Notes under the pieces: generated by a model
What the model was told of the DNA's origin: nothing
Databases searched by the model: none
Seen by the model: the letters and a program-made list of their open reading frames with translations, nothing else
Part shown: positions 27,104 to 35,777 of the stretch, piece after piece
How positions within the stretch are numbered: position 1 is the stretch's first letter
How the letters are laid out: each line of letters starts with the position of its first letter
Source: Winogradskya consettensis
GTDB lineage: Bacteria; Actinomycetota; Actinomycetes; Mycobacteriales; Micromonosporaceae
Assembly (NCBI RefSeq): GCF_018332715.1
Contig: NZ_BOQP01000035.1
Location: forward strand, 62,001-126,000
Length of the DNA: 64,000 nucleotides
Direction: 5' to 3'
Program-made: the position numbers and the translations under genes

Positions 27104-27798
27104 GCTGCCGCCCCCAGATAAGCGTCAGCTACGGCCTCATCCGTGCGGATCTCCTCGGGAGTCCCATGGGCGACAGGCTTTCCGAAGTCGAGGACCAGGA
27201 TCTCGTCGCAGACCGTCATCACGAGGTCCATGTGATGCTCGACCAGCAGCACCGAGCAGGAGAGCCCGGTGATGAGCTCGCCCAGCTCCTCGATCTCCTG
27301 CACGCCGAGCCCACCGGCCGGTTCGTCCAGCAGGAGCAGCCGGGGATCGGAGACCAGGGCGCGGGCGAGGGCGACGCGTTTGCGGATGGCGTACGGCAGG
27401 GAGGCCGGTTTCTCGTCGCGGTAGGAAGCGGCGCCGCAGCGTTCGAGGGCGGCCTCGGCCCTGTCCCTGTCGCTCTCGCCGACCAGGACGTTCTCCAGGA
27501 CGGTGAGGCTGGGGAAGAGCCCGACGCCCTGCAGGGTGCGGGCGATGCCGCGCTTCTTGAGTTGGTGCGGGCGTGGGCGCAGCGGCCGGCCGTCCAGCGT
27601 GAGCTGCCCCGAGGTCGGGGCGACGAACCCGCAGACGACGTTGAACAGGGTTGTCTTGCCGGCGCCGTTGGGGCCGATCACGCCGACCGTCCGGCCCGGC
27701 GGGACGCGCAGGGAGACGCCGTCGAGCGCGGTCAGGCCGCCGAAACGGACGCTTATGTCATGGAGGGTGAGGCCATCGGAAGGGGGCTGGTGCGGCAT
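27100..27798 (-). CDS. ABC transporter ATPase, LivG-like
   Basis: A 232-residue ATPase and first gene of the importer operon. Walker A is GPNGAGKTTLF (about residue 38) and Walker B LLLLDEPAGGLG (about 157). The signature region reads LPYAIRKRVALARAL, so the canonical LSGGQ glycine is replaced. LivG proteins often have a diverged motif here, but the loss of glycine is notable. I prefer ATG 27798, about 9 nt after AGAGG, over GTG 27804. The stop is coupled to the micro-ORF. Confidence 0.88.
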   Translation of the reverse strand: MPHQPPSDGLTLHDISVRFGGLTALDGVSLRVPPGRTVGVIGPNGAGKTTLFNVVCGFVAPTSGQLTLDGRPLRPRPHQLKKRGIARTLQGVGLFPSLTVLENVLVGESDRDRAEAALERCGAASYRDEKPASLPYAIRKRVALARALVSDPRLLLLDEPAGGLGVQEIEELGELITGLSCSVLLVEHHMDLVMTVCDEILVLDFGKPVAHGTPEEIRTDEAVADAYLGAAA

Positions 27799-27826
27799 CG
27801 GCACCGTCCTCTTTAGAGATCAATAT

Positions 27827-27843
27827 TTACACTCGCAGTGTAA
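27827..27843. promoter_or_regulatory. 17-bp palindromic operator of the importer operon
   Basis: TTACACT-CGC-AGTGTAA is a perfect inverted repeat 29 bp upstream of livG. It overlaps the -10 box, the classic position for a repressor. No regulator gene is adjacent; one of the TetR proteins of this window or a distant one may bind it. Confidence 0.6.
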
Positions 27844-27864
27844 TTTCTTGAGACGTGGTGTCAA
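27837..27864 (-). promoter_or_regulatory. Promoter of the importer operon
   Basis: On the minus strand, a consensus TTGACA (27859-27864), a 16-bp spacer and TACACT (27837-27842). The -10 lies inside the palindrome. Confidence 0.65.
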
Positions 27865-27976
27865 TGGCTACGAAACATTGCCGTTAACTCGCAATACGGG
27901 GCTGCTTTCCCCGCCATGTAACCGATATCCTTCGCGCGCCCGACATCGACCGGGCTGAAACAGCGCGGGGGAAGCA

Positions 27977-28852
27977 GTGACGAACAGCTATGGGCCGCCC
28001 GATCACTACCCGGCGGCACGGCGACTCCGCAGGCCCGCCATCCGGGCGAGCATCGCGCTCGGGCTGGTCTCCGCCGCGGCGATCGCCGAATGGGCCGGCT
28101 CGCTCATCCTGCTCGGCGTCGACCCCGCCTCGTACGACGCCGACCAGGACACGATCGACCTGCTCGGCGCCGTCTGGGGAGTGTTCTACCTCTATGCGGG
28201 CATCGAGTTCATCGGCTGGCTGCGCGTCGCCCACGACAGCATCGGCGAGCTCGGCATCAAGCTGAGCTGGACCCGCGGCTGGACCATCGGCGCCTGGCTC
28301 ATCCCGCTGGCGAACCTGGTCATCCCGCTGCTCATGCTCAGCGAGATGGACCACGCGGCCGAACAGCGCGTGGACCCCGCCGCGAGGCGCCTGGGTCGAT
28401 GGGTCTTCCTGCTGTGGGCAATCCTGTGGACAGCGGGCGATCCGTTCCTGGACCCGTCAGCCTGGGACGACTACCTGTCCAGCGAGGTGGTGGCGGTTAT
28501 GCTCGGCCTCATCCTGGTGATCGACCTCGCGGCGGCGGTCTTCGCGGCACTGCTGATCTGGCGGATGACCGGAAATATCCGGATCTCCGTCGGGCTCGCC
28601 GGCCCCCACGGCGCTACGCCCGTCGCCTGGGACCCGACGGCCCCCTACGCGCATTACCAGCAGCCACCCGTGCCGCCGGCCTTTCCCCCGCCGCCCTCGC
28701 CGCCCGATCTCACGTCCGCGCCGGATCCCACGTCCGCGCCGGATCCCACGTCCGCGCCCGATCCCACGTCCGCGCCCGATCCCACGTCCGCGCCGGATCC
28801 GTGGTCGCCGTCCGTGCCGAGGCCGCGTCCTCCGGCCGACGACCAGATCTGA
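27977..28852 (+). CDS. DUF4328-like membrane protein with Pro-rich repeat tail
   Basis: A 291-residue membrane protein. Residues about 20-200 hold four hydrophobic segments with the WTRGWTIGAWLIPLANLVIP stretch typical of DUF4328 proteins. The C-terminal 80 residues are Pro-rich and cytosolic or extracellular, with five copies of TSAPDP encoded by an 18-bp tandem repeat. GTG 27977 follows GGGGGAAG. It is monocistronic. The function of the family is unknown; the repeat tail is probably flexible and may vary between strains. Confidence 0.75.
   Translation: MTNSYGPPDHYPAARRLRRPAIRASIALGLVSAAAIAEWAGSLILLGVDPASYDADQDTIDLLGAVWGVFYLYAGIEFIGWLRVAHDSIGELGIKLSWTRGWTIGAWLIPLANLVIPLLMLSEMDHAAEQRVDPAARRLGRWVFLLWAILWTAGDPFLDPSAWDDYLSSEVVAVMLGLILVIDLAAAVFAALLIWRMTGNIRISVGLAGPHGATPVAWDPTAPYAHYQQPPVPPAFPPPPSPPDLTSAPDPTSAPDPTSAPDPTSAPDPTSAPDPWSPSVPRPRPPADDQI
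28712..28800. repeat. Five tandem 18-bp repeats encoding TSAPDP
   Basis: Five near-perfect copies of an 18-bp unit beginning ACGTCCGCGC. Units differ only at a G/C in the middle. It is in frame, so copy-number change would alter the protein tail without a frameshift. Confidence 0.9.
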
Positions 28853-28943
28853 CACTTCGGATGATCAACTCGGCTCCCGGGGTGTCGTAGCCTGCTGATC
28901 GTCGTGCTCCCGGCGCGGCGATCACGGGGGAGTCCTGCACGTC

Positions 28944-30959
28944 GTGCGTACCAAAATTGTCCGGTCTGCGATCGCAGCTGTCGCCCTCACCGGCACCGCC
29001 GCGGTCTGGGCCCTCTCGACCGGGTCGGCGTCAGCCGGCACTCAGCCCGAAACGATCGTGCTGGCTGCCGCCGACCAGCATCCGATCAGCGGTTACGCGT
29101 CGGACGATCTCGTCGTCGACGGCTTGCACAAGCACCTGCTGAGCAGCCAGACACCGGACAACACGGTCAAGGTGTTCAAATACGACGGCACTCTCGCGGC
29201 GACCCTGAAGCCGGGACCCGGGCTCGGCGTGCAGGCCCCGGTGCTGTCCGCGGACTCCACCAGGCTGTACGTGGCATTGGCGGCCGGCAACGAGATCGTT
29301 GAGTACGACGCCGCGAAGCTCACCGAGACCGCGCGCTATCCCCTCGGCTACGGGCACTCGCCCGAGCGACTGGCCTTCGCCGGGGGCAGGTTGTGGTTCT
29401 CCTACCAGGATCTCGGCTACAACGGTCATATCGGATCTCTCGATCTCGCCGACGGCGCAGTCTCGATCTACGAGACTCCGGACGGCAGCACCCTGACGAA
29501 TGCGGCGCCGATCCTCGCCTCGAGCCCGGCGGCCCCGGACCGGCTCGCCGTCCTGGGCGGCTGGGGCAGCACCCGCGGCCCGCTGTACCTCTTCGACGTC
29601 TCCGGCGGCACGGCGAGCCGGCTGGCGAAGGCCGAGTACTACGACGACGCCGTGATCAACTACCGCGAGCTGCTGTTCAGCGCCGATGCCAGCCAGCTCG
29701 TCATCGGCGGCTACGGCGGCGTGAAGATCGTGTCGGCCGCGGACCTCTCCTCGATCGGCGTCATCGGGACATACCGCTTCCAGGGCGTGGACGTAACCAG
29801 CGGAACCGGCCTGCTGATCTCGGAGCGCCCGGACGCCGTCCTGCCCGAACTCACCCTCTATGCCCCCGGCACCACCACCCCGGTCCGGCAGTGGGATGTT
29901 CCGCTCAGCGGCGCCGCCGAGCTGCCGTCGATCTCCGATGTGGCCTGGGAACCGGGTGGCGGCCACGCCTTCGCGATCACCAGCGAGCGCCTCGGCACGC
30001 AGACGCTCTGGACGCTCCAGGACCCGGCGGCCACCCCGACCGGGATCAAGCTCACCGCCCCGGCGGCCGCTAACCGCGCGGCGACCCTCACCGTCTCGGG
30101 ACTGTCCACCGGGATTCCGGCCGGGGCCGACCTCTCGGTGACCCGCAAGGACCTGGAGTCGACCGCAGGCAAAGCGCTACCGCCGGTGAAGGCCGGCACG
30201 GCCGGGGCCTTCACGATCATCGACAAGCCGCCGGTGGGTGGCAAGGTCACCTACACCGTTGCGTACGCCGGGAGCGCCACCCGCCGCCCGTCATCCGCGA
30301 CAGCAACGGTGTCGGTCTCGCTCGCCACCCCGGCGTTGACCCTCAACGGCAACGGCAGCATCCACGCGTACGCCTCCACGTACTCCCTGACCGCCCATCT
30401 GGGTACGGCGTACAAGAACCGCACGATCGAGATCTGGGCCGACCCGTGGGGCCCCGACGCGAACCGCCTGCTCAAAAAGGCCACGATCGACGCCAAGGGC
30501 AACGTCACGGTCGCCTACCGCCTGACGCGCAACACATCGGTCAGCGCCGTCTTCACCGGAGACGGCCAATACGCTGCCCGCACGGTGAAGTCCACGGTCT
30601 ACACCCGGCCGAACATCTCGCTGGCGGTGTCGTCGCACTACAAGACGGCGAAGATCGGCTCGACGTCGTACTACTACTTCCACACGACGAAGAACCCGCG
30701 CCTCACGACGACGATGACGGCCTACCCGAAGCGCAAGCAGAAAGTCCTGTTCGAGTACTACGCCTCCGGCAAGTGGAACAGCTGGAAGGAAACCTACGTA
30801 GCCGTCGACTCGGCGGGCCACTCGACCTACACCCTGACCGGGACCCACAAGATCGGCGTCCGTTACCGCGTCCGCTCGGCCTACATCTCGGGCTCAGCGG
30901 GCGACAACGTCAACTACACGACCTACGGCTCCTACGCATACTTCACCTTCACGAAGTAG
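28944..30959 (+). CDS. Secreted propeller-like protein with Ig-like C-terminal domains
   Basis: A 671-residue exported protein. The signal peptide (about residues 1-31) ends near STGSASA-G. The N-terminal half has repeated strand motifs with YV/YDA and GGY segments resembling a WD40/YVTN-type beta-propeller (about 45-370). The C-terminal part (about 375-670) resembles bacterial Ig-like domains (TVAYAGSATRRPSSATATV), then an aromatic-rich tail with many Tyr, Thr and Lys. It starts at GTG 28944, about 12 nt after GGGGGAG. It is likely a cell-surface or secreted binding protein; I see no catalytic motif. Confidence 0.72.
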   Translation: MRTKIVRSAIAAVALTGTAAVWALSTGSASAGTQPETIVLAAADQHPISGYASDDLVVDGLHKHLLSSQTPDNTVKVFKYDGTLAATLKPGPGLGVQAPVLSADSTRLYVALAAGNEIVEYDAAKLTETARYPLGYGHSPERLAFAGGRLWFSYQDLGYNGHIGSLDLADGAVSIYETPDGSTLTNAAPILASSPAAPDRLAVLGGWGSTRGPLYLFDVSGGTASRLAKAEYYDDAVINYRELLFSADASQLVIGGYGGVKIVSAADLSSIGVIGTYRFQGVDVTSGTGLLISERPDAVLPELTLYAPGTTTPVRQWDVPLSGAAELPSISDVAWEPGGGHAFAITSERLGTQTLWTLQDPAATPTGIKLTAPAAANRAATLTVSGLSTGIPAGADLSVTRKDLESTAGKALPPVKAGTAGAFTIIDKPPVGGKVTYTVAYAGSATRRPSSATATVSVSLATPALTLNGNGSIHAYASTYSLTAHLGTAYKNRTIEIWADPWGPDANRLLKKATIDAKGNVTVAYRLTRNTSVSAVFTGDGQYAARTVKSTVYTRPNISLAVSSHYKTAKIGSTSYYYFHTTKNPRLTTTMTAYPKRKQKVLFEYYASGKWNSWKETYVAVDSAGHSTYTLTGTHKIGVRYRVRSAYISGSAGDNVNYTTYGSYAYFTFTK

Positions 30960-30962
30960 CCG

Positions 30963-31601
30963 TCAGGCCACGTTGATCGGGCGGAACTGAACGCTGACCC
31001 GCGGGCCCACCGGCCTGGCGGTCTTGGGGATGGCGTGCTCCCAGGTGCGCTGGCAGGTGCCGCCCATGACGATCAGATCGCCGTGCCCCTGGGGGAAGCG
31101 CAGCGTCTCCGCCTGCCCCGCGCGGGGACGCAGCATCAGGTTGCGCGGCGAGCCGAACGACACGATCGCCACCATGGTGTCCTCGCGCGCCGAGCGGCCC
31201 AGGGTGTCGCCGTGCCAGGCCACGCTGTCCTTGCCGTCGCGATAGAGGCACATGCCCGCCGTAACGAAAGGCTCGCCCAGCTCGGCCGCGTAGTGGGCGG
31301 ACAGCTGCTCCCGGGCCTCGGTCAGCGTCGGATGCGGGAGCTCCTCGTCGCGGCCGAACCAGCGCAGCAGCCGGGGCACGTCGACCATGTCGTCCCACAT
31401 CTGCCGGCGCTCGGCCCGCCACCCGATCCGGTCGGCGAGCAGGGTCTCGAAGATGTCGTCGGAGCCGTGGACCCAGCCCGGCAGCACGTCGACCCAGGCG
31501 CCCGCGGTCAGGTGGTGCCGGACGATGCGATCGCCGAGCGGCTCGAGGACGGGCGAAGGCCCGCCCATCAGGTCGAGCATCGACGGCTGGTATGCGCTCA
31601 C
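30963..31601 (-). CDS. AlkB-like 2-oxoglutarate/Fe(II) dioxygenase
   Basis: A 212-residue AlkB-family enzyme, which oxidatively removes alkyl groups from DNA or RNA bases. The iron ligands are His and Asp of WHGDT (about residues 129-131) and the His of WEHAIPK (about 186). The RVSVQFRPI strand supplies the 2-oxoglutarate-binding arginine. MCLYRDGKDSVAWHGD is typical of actinobacterial AlkB. The GTG start 31601 is chosen for the conserved beginning. It stands alone and converges with the secreted-protein gene with 3 bp between stops. Confidence 0.88.
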   Translation of the reverse strand: MSAYQPSMLDLMGGPSPVLEPLGDRIVRHHLTAGAWVDVLPGWVHGSDDIFETLLADRIGWRAERRQMWDDMVDVPRLLRWFGRDEELPHPTLTEAREQLSAHYAAELGEPFVTAGMCLYRDGKDSVAWHGDTLGRSAREDTMVAIVSFGSPRNLMLRPRAGQAETLRFPQGHGDLIVMGGTCQRTWEHAIPKTARPVGPRVSVQFRPINVA

Positions 31602-31633
31602 CAGGCCAATCTACCCGCCTTCGCACGTACGTG

Positions 31634-32104
31634 CTAATCCTCCTGGCGTGCCGCGCGCAGCGAGTCCAGGCGGTCCTGGGCGCGCTTGACCGCGGACCGG
31701 GAGCGCTCCAGGAACGCGTCGCTGCGGTCGAGCCGGGCCACTTCGCGGGCGAACGCGCCGTCCATCCGGTCGACGGGATCGGCAGGGTCCGTCCCCGGGG
31801 TGGTTTGCTGCTGGTCGAGGGCGCGCTCGCGGGCGGTCGCGACGTGCTCGCGGGAGTCGGCGAGCGAGTCGCGCTGGTCGGCGAGCTCCTCGCGTCGTTC
31901 CGCGGCGACCTCGCGTTCGGCGACGAGGCGTTCGCGGTTCTCGGTGGTGTCGTTGCGGCTGACCAGGTCTCGTTCGAGGCTGGTGAGGCGCTGCTCGCGG
32001 GCGTCGAGCAGGCGATCGCGGGCGTCGAGCTCGCGCGTCCGCTCATCCAGGTGGTGGTCGCGCGCATTCCAGTTGTCGTCAGGGAACACGCCTGATCCTC
32101 GCAC
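31634..32104 (-). CDS. Charged coiled-coil protein
   Basis: A 156-residue protein made almost entirely of Asp, Glu, Arg, Leu and Ala in heptad-like order, e.g. LDERTRELDARDRLLDAR, and predicted to be one long helix or coiled coil. No membrane segment or catalytic motif is present. It starts at GTG 32104, or at a GTG five codons later. It lies 32 bp upstream of the AlkB gene on the same strand. Similar low-complexity helices occur in actinomycete cell-envelope or cytoskeletal scaffolds; the function is unknown. Confidence 0.6.
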   Translation of the reverse strand: MRGSGVFPDDNWNARDHHLDERTRELDARDRLLDAREQRLTSLERDLVSRNDTTENRERLVAEREVAAERREELADQRDSLADSREHVATARERALDQQQTTPGTDPADPVDRMDGAFAREVARLDRSDAFLERSRSAVKRAQDRLDSLRAARQED

Positions 32105-32149
32105 GCGCGCAACGGTGGCGCCCGCGGAGTCGTTCAGCTGTCCCTGTCG

Positions 32150-32205
32150 GCGATCCTCAACCCTCTCTTGAGGGCGATCCTCAACCCTCTCTTGAGGGCG
32201 ATCCC
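32150..32205. repeat. Tandem 24-bp repeat with two hairpins at the sdhB stop
   Basis: Two identical 24-bp units (32150-32173 and 32174-32197) and a partial third. Each contains an inverted repeat CCTCAA-N7-TTGAGG. The second unit encodes the last residues and stop of sdhB. The hairpins are probably the operon terminator. Confidence 0.8.
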
Positions 32206-33098
32206 GGGGCCGGATGCTGGTAGGTGATGTCGGTCAGCGGGAACGTCTGGTCGTCACCGAACGGGGACGGCCCGCCGGACTGCGTGGACAGCATCTCGCC
32301 GACGTCGAGGTGGGCGTCCGGAGCCACACCGGCCGGCGGGGCCTCGGCGAGCTGGTCCCGGCGGAAGATCTTGCGGCCGAGCCAGACCAGCGGGTCGTAG
32401 CGCCGGTCCACCACGCGCTCCTTCAACGGGATGATCGCGTTGTCCGTGATCTTGATGTGTTCGGGGCAGACCTCGCTGCAGCATTTGGTGATGTTGCAAT
32501 AGCCGAGCCCCTGATTGGCCTGGGCGTACTCCTTGCGGTCGGAACGCGCGTCCAGGGGGTGCATGTCCAGCTCGGCCGCGCGGATGAAGGAGCGGGGACC
32601 GCTGAACGCTTCCTTGTTCTCCTCGTGATCGCGTACGACGTGGCATGTGTTCTGGCACAGGAAGCACTCGATACATTTGCGGAATTCCTGCGACCGCTCC
32701 ACATCGATCTGCTGCATCCTGTACTCGCCCGGAGCCAATCCTTCCGGTGGGCTGAAAGCCGGGGTCTCGCGGGCTTTCGTGTAGTTGAAGGACACATCGG
32801 TGACCAGATCGCGGATGACCGGGAAGGCCCGCAGCGGCGTGATCGTGACGGTCTCGCTCTCCTCGAACGTCGACATCCGCGTCATGCAGCCCAGCCGTGG
32901 CTTGCCGTTGATCTCCATCGAGCAGGAACCGCACTTGCCGGCCTTGCAGTTCCACCGGCAGGCAAGATCCGGAGCCTGGGTGGCCTGGATCCGGTGGATG
33001 ATGTCGAGCACGACCTCGCCGTCATTCACGTCGACGTCGTAGTCGCGGATCTCACCGCCGGAGGAGTCGCCCCGCCAGACCCGGAAATGACGGCTCAT
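32181..33098 (-). CDS. sdhB: Succinate dehydrogenase iron-sulfur subunit
   Basis: A 305-residue electron-transfer subunit. The [2Fe-2S] cysteines lie in CRWNCKAGKCGSC and a further Cys 12 residues on (about 48-72). The [4Fe-4S] motif is CIECFLCQNTC (about 141-151) and the [3Fe-4S]/second motif is CNITKCCSEVCPEH (about 199-212). The protein is longer than the usual 250, with an acidic C-terminal tail. It overlaps sdhA by ATGA. The stop lies in a 24-bp hairpin repeat. It passes electrons from the flavoprotein to the membrane anchor. Confidence 0.92.
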   Translation of the reverse strand: MSRHFRVWRGDSSGGEIRDYDVDVNDGEVVLDIIHRIQATQAPDLACRWNCKAGKCGSCSMEINGKPRLGCMTRMSTFEESETVTITPLRAFPVIRDLVTDVSFNYTKARETPAFSPPEGLAPGEYRMQQIDVERSQEFRKCIECFLCQNTCHVVRDHEENKEAFSGPRSFIRAAELDMHPLDARSDRKEYAQANQGLGYCNITKCCSEVCPEHIKITDNAIIPLKERVVDRRYDPLVWLGRKIFRRDQLAEAPPAGVAPDAHLDVGEMLSTQSGGPSPFGDDQTFPLTDITYQHPAPGSPSREG

Positions 33099-34975
33099 GA
33101 GAGCTCCTCGTCGGTCATGTACTTGGTCAGTTCGCCGTACTCGAAGAGCTCCAGCAATTCCGGCCGCATGGCGGGCAGTGGTTTGCGTTCGAGGTGCACC
33201 TCACCCATGTCGTCCAGCGAGCAGACGAGGTTGACCTTGCGCCATTGCGGGTTCATGGTCGGGAAGTCCTCACGGGTGTGGCCGCCGCGCGACTCCTCGC
33301 GTTCCAGCGCGGCCTTCGCGGTGCATTCCGAGACCACGAGCATGTTGCGTAGGTCCAGGGCGAGATGCCAGCCCGGGTTGTACCGGCGGCCGCCGGTCGC
33401 CCCGACGTTCGCGACGCGCAATTTCAGCTCGTGCAGGCGTTTCAGCGCGTCCGTCAGCTCGCCTTCGCGGCGGATGATGCCGACGAGGTCGCCCATGACC
33501 GCCTGGAGATCCTGCTGGAGCGTGTACGGGTTCTCGCCGCTTTCCCGGTGCAGTGGCGCCAGGGCGGCGCCGGCCGCCGCTTCGACGTCGGCGGTGCGGA
33601 CCTTCGGGCGTTTGTCGAGGCTCTCCGCGTACGCCGAAGCATGCTCCCCGGCCCTTTTGCCAAAGACGAGCAGGTCGGAGAGCGAGTTACCGCCCAGCCG
33701 ATTGGAGCCGTGCATTCCGCCGGAGACCTCGCCGGCCGCGAACAACCCGCGCACCACACCGGCGGCGGCCGCGGTGTCCGGATCGACCTCGACGCCACCC
33801 ATCACGTAGTGGCAGGTGGGTCCGACTTCCATCGGTTCCTTGGTGATGTCGACGTCGGCCAGCTCCTTGAACTGGTGATACATCGACGGCAGTCGCCGGG
33901 TGATCGTCTCCGCCGGCATCCGGGTCGACACATCCAGGAACACGCCGCCGGATTTGGTGCCCCGCCCCGCCTTGACCTCGCTGTTGATCGCCCGGGCCAC
34001 CTCGTCGCGGGGCAGCAGCTCCGGTGGGCGGCGGTTGTTGTCCGGGTCGGTGTACCAGCGGTCGGCCTCCTCCTCGGTGTCCGCGTACTGCTTGCGGAAC
34101 ACGTCGGGGACGTAATCGAACATGAACCGTTTCTGGTCGGAATTGCGCAGCACGCCGCCGTCACCGCGCACCGATTCGGTGACCAGGATTCCCTTGACGC
34201 TCGGCGGCCAGACCATGCCGGTCGGATGGAACTGCAGGAATTCCATGTTGATCAGCGTCGCCCCGGCCCGTAGCGCGAGTGCGTGACCGTCCCCGGTGTA
34301 CTCCCACGAATTCGAGGTCACCTTGTAGGAACGCCCCACACCACCGGTGGCCAGCACGATCGCCGGCGCTTCCAGCAGGATGAGTTCGCCGGACTCGCGG
34401 TAATAGCCGAACGCCGCGGCCACCCGATCGCCGTCCAGGAGCAGCTCGGTGATCGTGGTCTCGGAGAAGACGCGGATCCGCGACTCATAGTTGCCGGTCT
34501 CAGCGAAATCCTCCTGCTGCAGCGAGACGATCTTCTGCTGCAGGGTCCGGATCAGTTCCAGCCCGGTGCGGTCGCCGACATGCGCGAGCCGCGGATACTC
34601 GTGGCCGCCGAAATTGCGCTGCGAGATCTTGCCGTCCGGGGTCCGGTCGAAGAGCGCACCGTACGTCTCCAGCTCCCAGATCCGCTCCGGCGCCTCTTTC
34701 GCGTGCAGCTCCGCCATCCGGTAGTTGTTGAGGAACTTGCCGCCCCGCATGGTGTCGCGGAAATGCACCATCCAGTTGTCCCGCGAATTCGCGTTACCCA
34801 TCGCCGCCGCGGCGCCGCCCTCGGCCATGACCGTGTGCGCCTTGCCGAACAGCGACTTGGAGATGATCGCGGTCCGCTTCCCGGCGAGCCGCGCCTCGAT
34901 GGCCGCTCGCAGTCCCGCTCCGCCCGCGCCGATGACGACGACGTCGTACAGGTGCCGTTCGATCCGTTCTTTCAT
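33095..34975 (-). CDS. sdhA: Succinate dehydrogenase/fumarate reductase flavoprotein subunit
   Basis: A 626-residue FAD subunit oxidising succinate to fumarate. The N-terminal VVVIGAGGAGLRAAIEA dinucleotide motif, HTVMAEGGAAAAMGN near residue 47 and the substrate-site region HGSNRLGGNSLSDLLVFGKRAG (in outline, near 418) are classic. The 14-bp gap to sdhC and the ATGA overlap to sdhB define the sdhCAB operon. The single large anchor plus this A subunit resembles the actinobacterial succinate:quinone oxidoreductase with one cytochrome b subunit. Confidence 0.93.
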   Translation of the reverse strand: MKERIERHLYDVVVIGAGGAGLRAAIEARLAGKRTAIISKSLFGKAHTVMAEGGAAAAMGNANSRDNWMVHFRDTMRGGKFLNNYRMAELHAKEAPERIWELETYGALFDRTPDGKISQRNFGGHEYPRLAHVGDRTGLELIRTLQQKIVSLQQEDFAETGNYESRIRVFSETTITELLLDGDRVAAAFGYYRESGELILLEAPAIVLATGGVGRSYKVTSNSWEYTGDGHALALRAGATLINMEFLQFHPTGMVWPPSVKGILVTESVRGDGGVLRNSDQKRFMFDYVPDVFRKQYADTEEEADRWYTDPDNNRRPPELLPRDEVARAINSEVKAGRGTKSGGVFLDVSTRMPAETITRRLPSMYHQFKELADVDITKEPMEVGPTCHYVMGGVEVDPDTAAAAGVVRGLFAAGEVSGGMHGSNRLGGNSLSDLLVFGKRAGEHASAYAESLDKRPKVRTADVEAAAGAALAPLHRESGENPYTLQQDLQAVMGDLVGIIRREGELTDALKRLHELKLRVANVGATGGRRYNPGWHLALDLRNMLVVSECTAKAALEREESRGGHTREDFPTMNPQWRKVNLVCSLDDMGEVHLERKPLPAMRPELLELFEYGELTKYMTDEELS

Positions 34976-34988
34976 GTCCCCTTGCTCC

Positions 34989-35777
34989 CTAACTGATGAA
35001 GCGCAGGTCGGGCCACCAGCCGGCCGCGAGCGCCATGACGTAGAAATCGGTCAGCGCCAGGGTCCCGAGGGTCACCCAGGCCAGCAGCATGTGCCGCGCG
35101 TTGAGTTTGGAGACGAACGTCCAGAACCGGTAGCGGACCGGATGCTTCGAGAAATGCTTCAACCGCCCACCGGCGATGTGCCGGCACGAGTGACAGGACA
35201 ATGTGTACGCCCACAGCATCACGACGTTGGCGCTCAGGATGACGTTGCCGAGCCCGAAGCCGGTGCCGAATGATCGGATCGCGTCCCAGGTGTTGATGAC
35301 GGAGATGATCGTGGCGGCGTAGAAGGCATACCGGTGCAGGTTCTGGAAGACCAGCGGGAACCGCGTCTCACCGGTGTATTTCGCGTGCGCGTCCGGGACC
35401 GCGCAGGCCGGTGGCGACAGCCAGAAGGCTCGATAGTAGGCCTTGCGGTAGTAGTAACACGTCAGCCGGAAGAGCAGCAGGAACGGCAGCGTGAACGCGG
35501 CTTCGGGGATAAGCCAGAAACTCGGCAACGGGGTCCCGAACTCGGCGGAACCCTCGATGCACCGATCGGTCAGGCAGGGAGAGTAGAACGGCGTCAGATA
35601 GTGGTAGTCCGGCACGTAATACCACTTGTGCATGAACACCCGGACGGTCGCGTAGAGCACCCACGCGCTCAGCCCCGCAAAAGTGATCAGCGGCGCCAGC
35701 CACCACCGATCGGTCCGCAACGTCCTGGCGGCGATGGCGGCACGCTTCGCCCCAGGCCTGCTTACGGTCGTCGTCAT
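34989..35777 (-). CDS. sdhC: Succinate dehydrogenase cytochrome b/membrane anchor subunit
   Basis: A 262-residue inner-membrane protein with about five hydrophobic helices. Histidines in NLHRYAFYA, SCHSCRHIAGG and HFSKHP could serve as heme ligands. It anchors the SdhA/SdhB dimer and reduces quinone. ATG 35777 is chosen because AGGGAG lies 6 bp upstream; the open frame starts further at 35879. It opens the operon; the 430-bp region before it would carry the promoter. Confidence 0.88.
   Translation of the reverse strand: MTTTVSRPGAKRAAIAARTLRTDRWWLAPLITFAGLSAWVLYATVRVFMHKWYYVPDYHYLTPFYSPCLTDRCIEGSAEFGTPLPSFWLIPEAAFTLPFLLLFRLTCYYYRKAYYRAFWLSPPACAVPDAHAKYTGETRFPLVFQNLHRYAFYAATIISVINTWDAIRSFGTGFGLGNVILSANVVMLWAYTLSCHSCRHIAGGRLKHFSKHPVRYRFWTFVSKLNARHMLLAWVTLGTLALTDFYVMALAAGWWPDLRFIS

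Noticed and set aside
32150..32205. Tandem repeat considered as a CRISPR array
   Set aside because: Units are adjacent without spacers, only two and a half copies, and overlap sdhB coding sequence. No cas genes are present.
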